Shown here in pieces: positions 9,690 through 17,662 of a DNA stretch of 64,000 nt. The notes below the pieces were generated by a model that saw only the letters and a list, made by a program, of their open reading frames with translations, did not search any database and was not told where the DNA came from. Location: contig JAJDDW010000115.1 of NCBI GenBank assembly GCA_029260115.1, forward strand, positions 1 to 64,000, in the 5' to 3' direction. Both the position numbers and the translations under genes were made by a program. Within the stretch, counting starts at the first letter, position 1; every line of letters begins with the position of its first letter. The DNA comes from Phycisphaerae bacterium. Its GTDB lineage: Bacteria > Planctomycetota > Phycisphaerae > UBA1845.

Positions 9690-10151
9690 CTAGCTTCTGA
9701 CTTCGACCGTTAGTTCTAATTCGACAGCAGCGTTAAGAGGCAATTCAGCCACGCCCACCGCCGCGCGAACATGTCGGCCAGCCTCACCGAATATGCTGGC
9801 ATAAAAATCACTCGCACCATTAGCCACTTTGGGTTGATCTGTAAATCCGGGCGCGCTACAGACGAAAACAGCCACGCGAATGATGCGTGATATGTTATCA
9901 ATCCCCCCAGCCAAATCCGCAGCCGCGGCCAACCCATTCATCGCTGAGACGCGGGCTGCCTCCGCCGCTTCTTCCAGCGTCACATCTGAGCCAACTTTCC
10001 CTCTACAGGTGATTTTTCCGTCGAAAAAGGGAATTTGCCCGCTGGTATAAATGAGGTTGCCAGCTCGAATCGCGGGTACGTAACTACCAACGGGCTTAGC
10101 TACGGCCGGGAGCGCCATCGATAGGCTCGCTAACTGTTCACTTGGTTTCAT
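9690..10151 (-). CDS. RidA/YjgF-family protein (enamine/imine deaminase-like)
   Basis: This is a small 153-residue protein of the Rid superfamily, whose archetype RidA hydrolyses reactive enamine/imine intermediates from PLP enzymes. Visible blocks are IRAGNLIYTSGQIPF, the central Ala-rich helix with NGLAAAADLAGG, and the C-terminal HVRAAVGVAELPLNA-A-VELE. That block keeps the Arg that binds the substrate carboxylate in active members. The ATG overlaps the scpA stop as ATGA, so it is translationally coupled and last in the trpS-scpA-ridA unit. The exact Rid subgroup, and whether it is a deaminase, is not settled. Confidence 0.9.
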   Translation of the reverse strand: MKPSEQLASLSMALPAVAKPVGSYVPAIRAGNLIYTSGQIPFFDGKITCRGKVGSDVTLEEAAEAARVSAMNGLAAAADLAGGIDNISRIIRVAVFVCSAPGFTDQPKVANGASDFYASIFGEAGRHVRAAVGVAELPLNAAVELELTVEVRS

Positions 10152-11209
10152 ATCAGCTCTCCTGCTTGATGATCATCGTTCGCCGGCTGGCTGCGTTCGG
10201 CCAGCTGATCCCGTGTCGACGTCATTGGCTCATCGCCATTGCGCGTTTTATCAAGCTCAATAAAGTCGCGGTCGACTGTTTTTTCAACAATAGGATTAGC
10301 CAGCACGTCTTCTTGTGTAGCGTTGTCCTGCGAAGCATCTTCCATATTTGAAGTCGGCGATTCACCTACACCATCGGTATCTTGCTCCGGCGAAGACTGT
10401 CCTTCATCGCCTTCTAGTTCACTTTCGGAATTGTATTTCGCGGCGTAGTTGTTGTATTCCGCATCAAGGTCTTCGACGCCGTCTAGTGGGGTCGCATCCA
10501 AAAGGTGAATATGAATCTCAGCCGCGTTTGTCGCCTGTTTTACGACAATACGTTTCTGTCGAATAAGCTCCAATAACGCCAGAAACAAGCCGATCATTTC
10601 AGGGCGAGTTCTTCCCGCAAAAATACGACTGAATTCGTAGCTTCCGTTAGCCCGCTGCAACACATCAATTACATCGACAGCGTGTAGTGCAATGGGCGTG
10701 TCATCAACAGGGACACGGTGAACAGCTTCACTTTTCCCCGTTTGTTCGAGGATATGATTGAAAGCATCAAAAAGATCCCAGATTTCCAGGCTATCCATTT
10801 CGACTTCATCAGGATCACGCGGCGGTAATACCGGGCTTCTCGCATGCTTGAGGGCCTGCTCGAGCGCAGAATCTTCGAGTGAGCGAGCCGCTTCCTTATA
10901 TTTTTTATATTCCAACAGCTGATGAACGAGTTCGAGACGAGGATCGATCATCTCGTCGTCAATTTCTTCCGGTGGCGGTGTCGGTAATAACAGCCTCGAC
11001 TTTATTTCCATCAACGTCGCTGCGAGGATAAGAAATTCGCCCACACTTTCCGGGTCAAGTTTCTCCATCACCTCGACATATTGAATATATTCTTTCGTGA
11101 TGAGCGAAATGGGAATGTCGTAGATGTCGACCTCTTCTCGCTGAATCAAAAACAGCATGAGATCGAGCGGGCCATGATAAACATCTAGCGCTACTTTGTA
11201 ATTAGCCAC
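10148..11209 (-). CDS. scpA: Segregation and condensation protein A
   Basis: This is the kleisin subunit of the SMC-ScpAB chromosome condensin. The N-terminal SMC-head-binding domain is clear (YKVALDVYHGPLDLMLFLIQ, then EEVDIYDIPISLITKEY and EFLILAATLMEIKSRLLLP). The central part, and the winged-helix region near residues 210-250 (RIVVKQATNAAEIHIHLL), fit the family. About 100 extra C-terminal residues are acidic and low-complexity (Glu, Asp, Asn, Gln), making it longer (353 residues) than the usual 240-280. The start overlaps the end of trpS by 8 bases. scpB is not in the window. Confidence 0.95.
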   Translation of the reverse strand: MANYKVALDVYHGPLDLMLFLIQREEVDIYDIPISLITKEYIQYVEVMEKLDPESVGEFLILAATLMEIKSRLLLPTPPPEEIDDEMIDPRLELVHQLLEYKKYKEAARSLEDSALEQALKHARSPVLPPRDPDEVEMDSLEIWDLFDAFNHILEQTGKSEAVHRVPVDDTPIALHAVDVIDVLQRANGSYEFSRIFAGRTRPEMIGLFLALLELIRQKRIVVKQATNAAEIHIHLLDATPLDGVEDLDAEYNNYAAKYNSESELEGDEGQSSPEQDTDGVGESPTSNMEDASQDNATQEDVLANPIVEKTVDRDFIELDKTRNGDEPMTSTRDQLAERSQPANDDHQAGELI

Positions 11210-12194
11210 GATGCGTATCCTTTCCTACCATCAATCCGCACACCTCGCGCACCTCAGCCATGACTTCCCCCGCCACCGCCCGCGCACGCCTCGCCGCCGT
11301 GTTCAATACATCCTCAACATAATCCGGATCAGCCTCTAACTTTTCACGTCGCTCACGGGCCGGACCTAAGATTCGCTCAGCGACTTCAAACAGTTGCTGC
11401 TTTGCCTCGCCGTAGCCCATGCCGCCGCGCCGGTAGTTTTCTTCGAGTTGCGCCACCTCATCGGCATTAGCCAATAATTTATAAATGGCGAACACGTTGC
11501 ACGTCTCAGGATTCTTTGGCTCATCCACAGGGGTTGAGTCGGTCTTGATACCCATAATCTGTTTACGCATTTTTTTGGGCGTATCGAATAAATTTACGGT
11601 ATTGCCATAGCTTTTCGACATTTTTTGACCATCTAGCCCCGGTACGATTTGGGCTTCATTGAGTCTAGGCTGCGGGAGCTTCAACACATCACACCCATAG
11701 GCATGATTGAAATGACCGGCCATGTCCGCTGCCATTTCCACATGCTGAGTCTGATCCTTCCCCACGGGAACTATGTCGCTCTTATAGATCAAAATATCCG
11801 CCGCCATTAAGACAGGATAGCAGAACAAGCCCATCGACGGGGCAATTTCTTTAGCGATTTTGTCTTTGTAAGAAGTCGCACGTTCAAGTAGCCCTTTTCC
11901 TGTGACAGTGGAAAGAATCCACGCCAGCTCAGTAACTTCCGGGATGTCACTCTGCCGAAAGAGGTTAGCCTTATCCGGTTCAAGCCCCAGGGCGAGATAA
12001 TCCAGGGCCACGTCGATGGTAAGCTGCCGCAGCAGCTTAGCGTCGCGAACCGTCGTGAGCGAATGGTAATTAGCAATAAAGTAAAAACACTCATTTTCAC
12101 GCTGCAGCTCGATGTGCTGCCTCATCGCACCCAGGTAATTACCCAAATGCAATTTTCCGCTAGATTGGACCCCAGATAGCACACGCATATTCAT
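11202..12194 (-). CDS. trpS: Tryptophanyl-tRNA synthetase
   Basis: This is a class I aminoacyl-tRNA synthetase that charges tRNA-Trp. Its 330 residues are the bacterial TrpRS length. The HIGH-type signature appears as HLGNYLGA (from residue 16). GVQSSGKLHLG is the normal N-terminal block. The KMSKS loop is exact (residues 191-195, GLDGQKMSKSYGN). The tryptophan-pocket region includes FCYPVLMAADILIY and VGKDQTQHVEMA. It is the first gene of the overlapping trpS-scpA-ridA set and starts at ATG, with kdsC divergent about 140 bases away. Confidence 0.97.
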   Translation of the reverse strand: MNMRVLSGVQSSGKLHLGNYLGAMRQHIELQRENECFYFIANYHSLTTVRDAKLLRQLTIDVALDYLALGLEPDKANLFRQSDIPEVTELAWILSTVTGKGLLERATSYKDKIAKEIAPSMGLFCYPVLMAADILIYKSDIVPVGKDQTQHVEMAADMAGHFNHAYGCDVLKLPQPRLNEAQIVPGLDGQKMSKSYGNTVNLFDTPKKMRKQIMGIKTDSTPVDEPKNPETCNVFAIYKLLANADEVAQLEENYRRGGMGYGEAKQQLFEVAERILGPARERREKLEADPDYVEDVLNTAARRARAVAGEVMAEVREVCGLMVGKDTHRG

Positions 12195-12334
12195 CTACCT
12201 CCCGTGCGAGGAAGGTCGGCGTTTGTCGGTCTGTTGTCAAGACTGCCTATCTCTAAGAATCGCTAGAATTGTATGCCACATCTAAGCTTGACCGCCGCTG
12301 TTGGGGGTAGGATACTGTACTTTTCCCCGGGGGA

Positions 12335-12826
12335 ATGAGACGATTTATGGATTTCAAGGCCATTCAACTGCTAATACTAGATGTGGATGGTGTGCTTACC
12401 GATGGCCGAATCGTTACAACCGTCGATGGCGAGTCAGAAAAGGTGTTTTATGTTCAAGATGGTTTAGCCATCAAACGCTGGCAGGCAGCCGGCCGTGCAG
12501 TCGCCCTGCTGACAGGGCGAAATTCAACTGCGGTCGCATACCGAGCTGCGGAACTAGGCATCGATCACGTGCGTCAGGGCGTTAAGGATAAAATTGGCGT
12601 CTATCAAAATTGGCTGAGTGAACTTGGCGTGTCCGATAAACAGGTCGCTTATATGGGCGACGATTGGCCTGACCTAGAGGTTATGCAGCAGGTCGGACTC
12701 CCCATCGCCGTGGCCAACGCGGTCCCTGCGGTTAAGCGGGCAGCGGAATACATTACGCGCCGTCAAGGGGGCAGCGGAGCCGTGGCGGAAACTATCGAAG
12801 TCCTTCTGCAAAAGCAGACACAATGA
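12335..12826 (+). CDS. kdsC: 3-deoxy-D-manno-octulosonate 8-phosphate phosphatase (KdsC-type HAD)
   Basis: This is a small C0-type HAD phosphatase matching KdsC, which makes Kdo for lipopolysaccharide. The nucleophile and acid/base Asp pair is in LDVDGVLTDG (D16, D18). Motif II is LLTGR, followed by HVRQGVKDK with the Lys of motif III. Motif IV is MGDDWPDLEVM. The 163-residue length is normal, and an ATG at 12347 would give 159. The stop overlaps the next start as ATGA. That next gene is an LptC/LptA-like protein, the same order as kdsC-lptC-lptA in proteobacteria, which supports the assignment. Confidence 0.9.
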   Translation: MRRFMDFKAIQLLILDVDGVLTDGRIVTTVDGESEKVFYVQDGLAIKRWQAAGRAVALLTGRNSTAVAYRAAELGIDHVRQGVKDKIGVYQNWLSELGVSDKQVAYMGDDWPDLEVMQQVGLPIAVANAVPAVKRAAEYITRRQGGSGAVAETIEVLLQKQTQ

Positions 12827-15800
12827 TAAAAGTGAACACAACAAACGATCAATCACGCTACCAGCGCTTATCTCGACGCTCGCGCCGCCGGGCCAGCGGT
12901 CTGCTGCGCGGCATTGTGGTCGGCTTAGCGACGCTCGCGATTTTGCTCGTATGTTTTTCCATCTACCAGTTCAGTCAAATTGACCCGCAAGCCACCGGTT
13001 CCAAACAAACGACGCGCCTGCCCGAATTGCCGCAAAAAATTCCGGGGCAACCACAGAACACAGATGATGGCGTGCCTGTCTCTGGTGGCCGAGTGGGAAC
13101 GGCGCTACGAAGCAAGCTATCTCTATTTCGTCCCGATAGTGACCGCGCCTGGGGCGAGGTAGAAGTTGGCCGGCTAACGCCCGTAGCTGGAGAAGGCAAC
13201 GAAATCGCACTCGAAAACCCGGTCATTCGACTGCGCACGCAAGATGGTCATGGCGTACGCATCACCTCAAAAGAGGCTATCGTCGAAGGACAAATTAGTC
13301 ATGGCCTGACGCCGATGCGGGGCAAATTATTTGGCGGCGTTATCATCGAATACGATCGACTGTCCGAAAAGCAACGAGCCCTCTTGCCTGAAGATACCCG
13401 ACACGTACTAGAACCATCGCAGGTCGTTCGTATTGAAGCCAACGAAATCGTCTTTGACGTCGAGTACTCAAAAGTTGTCGTGCCCGGCGACATCGCGATT
13501 CTAGCTTCGGACATTTCTTTTAGATCAGCCAATATGGAAATACGTTTCGACGAATCGGCCGGTCGTGTTGACTATCTTCGCATCGAAAGCGGCGGCACGA
13601 TAGAACTCAGCGGCCAGGCCTCAACCCTAGGCATAACCAACGGACAAGAAGCTCAGCCAGGAAATTCCGTGGTCAACTGGATACGACAAACCATCGCATC
13701 GAACATCCTCGCCGCACAACAACAAGCCGATAAGGGCACGCTAATTGAAGAGCCAAAAGAAAGTGCGACCGACGAAACCGTGCCCACATTCTCCGCTACG
13801 GATGATCCCGCAGAAGCGGAGGTAGCCAAACCGACGTTGAAATACATCGCTCGCTTCGCAGACCATGTCGATGCTAGGCAAGTAGCGGGCGATAAAACTC
13901 TGGCACGACTCGAAGCTGACACGCTAGATATTTTGCGAAGTGTGTCAGCTAGTGATCGTAAGCAGGTGCAATCACAAACCAATACGGCACAAGAAGCTTC
14001 ACCGCAGACTGCTGCGGCAATAGAAGAAAAGATTTCACTGTCATGGCAAGGACACTTTTCGCTAGAAGCTTGCGGAAAAAATGATGAACGATGTGCGCCG
14101 AAGGTCAGGTCTCAACTTACCGCGAAGGGTTCCCCAGTTAGACTTTCCAACGACGAAGGCGAAGCCACCTGTGGCCAATTGATATACAACCCGGACGATG
14201 GCAGCGTGACGCTCAGCGAGTCGGAAAAAACGACGGTGGTTGTACGCTCTTTAGCTGATGGTGAGATTTACGGGACGGGCATTGATCTAAAACCTGGCGA
14301 GGAAGACATAGCCATCCTCGTCACGGGGCCGGGCAAATTGGTTCGTAACAACCATGCGCAAACCGCAACAGGAACCAGCCAAAACCCGCCGACTGGTCGA
14401 ACACCATTGTCGGTTGCGTTTAGCGACAGCCTTGAGGTCATAGGCCATTACGAAAAACGCACCAAGCTAAGCTTCTCCGGAGGTCTTCGACACACACGAG
14501 CTCGTATACTCGATAAAGCCATATTCCTCGGCAACGTAGACCTCATCGAGCAAGATGCCTCACTCTCCGCTGACCAACTCGCATTGTATTTTGGCAAAGA
14601 CACCATCGGGCGACAGCAAGAGCAATCCATTCAGCGTGTTGAGACCAGAGGTCATGTGCGTCTAGATCGACTCCATGATAGCATGGTCTGTAGCGAATTG
14701 GATGTTATCGTCACGACCGACGCCGATGGCCGACTGATGCCCTTGATGGCCACCGCCAGAAGAGACATCGTTGCTAGCCAGGAAGACCGCACGATTCGTG
14801 CCCGCGACCGTCTCGTCCTCGACTTTCAAACAGTTACTCGGCCAGCGTCACCCTTTGACCCCGCCAAGGCCTATCAGGCTGCGATCAGCGCCGGGGTTGA
14901 TCCTCAAAAAGTTGATTGGGAGGCTCGTAGACGAGAGCACGAAATGAAAGTGCGTACGGAGATCGGTGCGAAACGATTGCGCGCTTATGGCGATGTCATG
15001 GTCACCGATGAATCACAAGCCTTAGAACTGAGCGCACAAGAATTAGATTGCACGATCGTCAACGGTAGCGATATCGATAAAACGCTGATCGTCGGCACGC
15101 AAACCCAACCCGCCTCCGTCACAATTGGTGAATTCACCGTGACAGGCGAGCAGGTTAACGTCAACGTGCTTGATGAATGGGCTCAGGTCCCCGGCGCGGG
15201 GCGAATGACATTTCAGTCGCACAAAGATTTAGACGGCAGACAATTAGATCAACCTATTCCCGTATCCGTGACGTGGGAAGAATGGATGAAATTTCAGGGT
15301 CGCGAAAATCGCTCTGTCTTTTCGGGAGAGGTACACGCCACGAGTGCCAGTGGTACGACGTTTGATTGTAGTCAATTGGTCGTTGAATTTGATGACGTAG
15401 CGCTCGCCAAGACGCAGCCACAACGCCGCGATTGGTGGATTTTTGATAAGTTCGTTCAACGATTCGAGCAGGATAAAAACGGCACGAGTTCCGCCCGTGG
15501 CATTCTCGCCAAAGAGCCAGCCTACATTTTAGCCACCGGTCGGGCCGTGGTGCAAACGACTTCTTTGGATGAATTAACCGGGGAACCACGAACCAGAGCG
15601 CGTCTCGCAGGACCGCAATTATCCGTTAACCTGCGCCGCGGTATGTCAAAAATGCTCATCGAAGGCGCGGGCGATTTATTGATCGAAGATTTCACGCTCG
15701 CCCAGTCAAGCAGCTCACAACTAAACGAAGCTACCCCGCGCGGATTCTTGGGGACAGACGCCAATTCCGGACCCTCAAAAACATTCGTCACTTGGTCCGA

Positions 15801-16281
15801 AGCTATGTGGTACGACTTTTCGATCGATCAAACGAGATTTGAAGGCGATATTAACCTGAAACATTTCAGCGGCGAACATCTGAAACGCCTATTCCCTGAT
15901 ACAAAGAATGTCGACACGGACACGGCTTCGGGGCGGGCCACGTTTCTATTGTGTGACGTGCTTACCATCGATTTCCTTGGCGAGCAATCAGCCAGCACCC
16001 ACCCGCAGCAGCAAATGGGAAGATTAAGCACAACACAGTTGCGACAGTTCCATGCGTCGGGCCAAGTGAGGTTGCAAGACCAGACAGAAGGACTTTCGCT
16101 CACTGCCAGCGACTTGACATTCGAGCGGGAACGAGAACTACTCATCATACAAGGCCAGCCCGCGCGAATTATTCAACAACGACAAGGACAATTGCCTGTA
16201 GATGCAACGGTAAAAAGAGCGTTCTATAACTTACGCACCAAAAGACTCGAATCAGAACAAGCCATCATTCGAGGCCGATAG
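12823..16281 (+). CDS. Giant LptC/LptA (OstA)-like envelope protein
   Basis: This is a 1152-residue protein with one N-terminal membrane anchor (about residues 28-48, after an Arg-rich cytosolic start), so most of it should lie in the periplasm. The region after the anchor resembles LptC in position and pattern. The rest is dominated by short beta-strand repeats typical of the OstA/LptA jelly-roll family (e.g. ARLEADTLDI, ETRGHVRLDR, ASGQVRLQDQTEGLSLTASD). LptC and LptA are each about 190 residues, so this would be a fused and greatly expanded bridge protein. Coupling to kdsC by ATGA overlap supports a role in LPS transport. No lptB, lptD, lptF or lptG is in the window. The family link is by pattern only. 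Confidence 0.72.
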   Translation: MIKVNTTNDQSRYQRLSRRSRRRASGLLRGIVVGLATLAILLVCFSIYQFSQIDPQATGSKQTTRLPELPQKIPGQPQNTDDGVPVSGGRVGTALRSKLSLFRPDSDRAWGEVEVGRLTPVAGEGNEIALENPVIRLRTQDGHGVRITSKEAIVEGQISHGLTPMRGKLFGGVIIEYDRLSEKQRALLPEDTRHVLEPSQVVRIEANEIVFDVEYSKVVVPGDIAILASDISFRSANMEIRFDESAGRVDYLRIESGGTIELSGQASTLGITNGQEAQPGNSVVNWIRQTIASNILAAQQQADKGTLIEEPKESATDETVPTFSATDDPAEAEVAKPTLKYIARFADHVDARQVAGDKTLARLEADTLDILRSVSASDRKQVQSQTNTAQEASPQTAAAIEEKISLSWQGHFSLEACGKNDERCAPKVRSQLTAKGSPVRLSNDEGEATCGQLIYNPDDGSVTLSESEKTTVVVRSLADGEIYGTGIDLKPGEEDIAILVTGPGKLVRNNHAQTATGTSQNPPTGRTPLSVAFSDSLEVIGHYEKRTKLSFSGGLRHTRARILDKAIFLGNVDLIEQDASLSADQLALYFGKDTIGRQQEQSIQRVETRGHVRLDRLHDSMVCSELDVIVTTDADGRLMPLMATARRDIVASQEDRTIRARDRLVLDFQTVTRPASPFDPAKAYQAAISAGVDPQKVDWEARRREHEMKVRTEIGAKRLRAYGDVMVTDESQALELSAQELDCTIVNGSDIDKTLIVGTQTQPASVTIGEFTVTGEQVNVNVLDEWAQVPGAGRMTFQSHKDLDGRQLDQPIPVSVTWEEWMKFQGRENRSVFSGEVHATSASGTTFDCSQLVVEFDDVALAKTQPQRRDWWIFDKFVQRFEQDKNGTSSARGILAKEPAYILATGRAVVQTTSLDELTGEPRTRARLAGPQLSVNLRRGMSKMLIEGAGDLLIEDFTLAQSSSSQLNEATPRGFLGTDANSGPSKTFVTWSEAMWYDFSIDQTRFEGDINLKHFSGEHLKRLFPDTKNVDTDTASGRATFLLCDVLTIDFLGEQSASTHPQQQMGRLSTTQLRQFHASGQVRLQDQTEGLSLTASDLTFERERELLIIQGQPARIIQQRQGQLPVDATVKRAFYNLRTKRLESEQAIIRGR

Positions 16282-16736
16282 TTTACCCACCACCCGATAC
16301 TTAATAATTAACCCGGTTTTACCAGCAGAAAACACTGTTTCCTAAATGACTTACACAAATTTTTACATTTTACTTGCTTCCGATAACCCACGAGGCATAG
16401 AATTTTACAGTGAGATGGCAGCAGCTAACTACCAGTAAGTGCGGGCCTGTAATTGGCCTTCATATTCTCAGCCTACGAATAAGGCGTGAGATGATTGAGC
16501 ATGCATAGCGACCAACCTACACGGCCACGATCAATGCGTTGTGGCATACTTTTGTCAACCGAAATAAGCCTTGGCTAGAGTAAGTTTTTGTATTGTGTAG
16601 TAATAGAAACTCGGTTTTTCCCAAAAGGTTGTCGTAACAATGCGATACACAATAACGTAGGATGCGATGGCGAAATAACGAAGCATTCGTTTTTCCCTTG
16701 CATGTAGTATCGAATGATGCACTGAATATTAGAGAG
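16282..16736. other. Gap upstream of the candidate RNA
   Basis: These 455 bases hold no protein-like frame. A perfect 9-bp inverted repeat, TATTGTGTA (16591-16599) / TACACAATA (16646-16654), lies about 80 bases before the candidate RNA. A weak promoter-like pair (TTGCAT at 16698, GAATAT at 16724) immediately precedes it, but the 20-base spacing is poor. Confidence 0.4.
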
Positions 16737-16883
16737 ATGGTGGTGGAATGATCCTGTGTCGCGTTAGAAACTGTGCTTTCCGTATGGGGAAAGAGGAGGA
16801 CGCGACCGTTGCGATGGATGCTTGGGTGACAGAACCGTTGGAGCGCGAGCCTTCACCCAAGTATCCGTCCATTCCATCACCAT
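16737..16883 (+). ncRNA. Candidate structured RNA, three-way junction
   Basis: The sequence folds into a compact three-helix junction. P1 pairs 16737-16750 with 16870-16883 (14 pairs). P2 pairs 16758-16764 with 16800-16806, with an inner hairpin 16776-16781 / 16788-16793. P3 pairs 16813-16829 with 16853-16869 (17 pairs), and its 3' arm runs straight into the 3' arm of P1. The only three non-Watson-Crick pairs in P1 and P3 are G-U on the plus strand and would be A-C on the minus strand, which points to a plus-strand transcript. It matches no RNA family I recognise. A 45-codon frame (16748-16885) overlaps it. Confidence 0.55.
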
Positions 16884-16921
16884 AACTAATTGCGCCCTAA
16901 TAATTCAGAATCGAGATTGAC

Positions 16922-17542
16922 TTACTCCGGCAATATATCCACACGACCGTCAGCCAGGCGAATTCGCTGCTCACAAAATAAACGTACGGCTTCAGGATAT
17001 GCGATACATTCCTGCTCGAACACTTTTCCAGCGAGCGTCTCGACAGTGTCATCGGTGCTCACATCGACTTTGCGTTGTAAAACAATCGGACCATGGTCGT
17101 ATTCATTATCGCAAAAATGAACGGTACAACCGCTAACCTTTTTACCTGCAGCAATTACCGCTTCATGAACGCGATGACCAAACATCCCCTGGCCGCCAAA
17201 CGCTGGTAGCAGTGCAGGGTGAATGTTCATCACCCGCCCCAGAAAATTCTCCGGAATGTGCCATAACGACAAGAAACCAGCCATGCACACCAGATCAACC
17301 GATTGAACGGCTTCAGTTATCTCAGCCTGAAAATCAGCGCTGCTGAGTTTTTTTCGTTCGATGAGAATGATGGGTAAGCCGCATTGCTTTGCACGCTCGA
17401 CGCCAGCGACATCGGCCCGTGAACTAATCACGATATCAATCTGCGCGTTTAGATGCTGTTCGCGTATATGTTCGTGCAGATTAACCATTGTCCGACCGCC
17501 ACCGGACAACAGTACCGCCAATCGTAATCGCTTCTCGTTCAT
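16922..17542 (-). CDS. purN: Phosphoribosylglycinamide formyltransferase
   Basis: This is GAR transformylase, the third step of de novo purine synthesis, using 10-formyl-tetrahydrofolate. The N-terminal block LAVLLSGGGRTMVNL matches the family's G-S-G glycine loop. The active-site blocks are MNIHPALLPAFGGQGMFG (catalytic Asn and His) and the catalytic Asp in DNEYDHGPIVLQ, preceded by SGCTVHF. From the ATG at 17542 it has 206 residues. A TTG at 17569 would add nine. It sits alone just upstream (5' side) of nothing purine-related, though guaA and guaB lie in the same 10 kb. Confidence 0.94.
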   Translation of the reverse strand: MNEKRLRLAVLLSGGGRTMVNLHEHIREQHLNAQIDIVISSRADVAGVERAKQCGLPIILIERKKLSSADFQAEITEAVQSVDLVCMAGFLSLWHIPENFLGRVMNIHPALLPAFGGQGMFGHRVHEAVIAAGKKVSGCTVHFCDNEYDHGPIVLQRKVDVSTDDTVETLAGKVFEQECIAYPEAVRLFCEQRIRLADGRVDILPE

Positions 17543-17662
17543 CAGTATTGGTTCAATGCGCCTATCCAAACATGGCTAAGTTGCTGGCTGTCCCTAGCGA
17601 CGTCTTTGGGAAACTGCGGACGCTGTAAATGTCGCATACCATGATAAAACTAGCTCAACTAA

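Noticed and set aside
16737-16883. Identification as 5S rRNA, because it is a three-way junction
   Set aside because: Length and helix sizes differ, no 5S loop sequences are present, and there is no rRNA operon.
16748-16885. 45-codon frame overlapping the candidate RNA
   Set aside because: No clear ribosome-binding site before the first ATG, no recognised motif, and the strong stems with plus-strand G-U pairs are better explained as RNA. Kept only as an alternative in the RNA entry.
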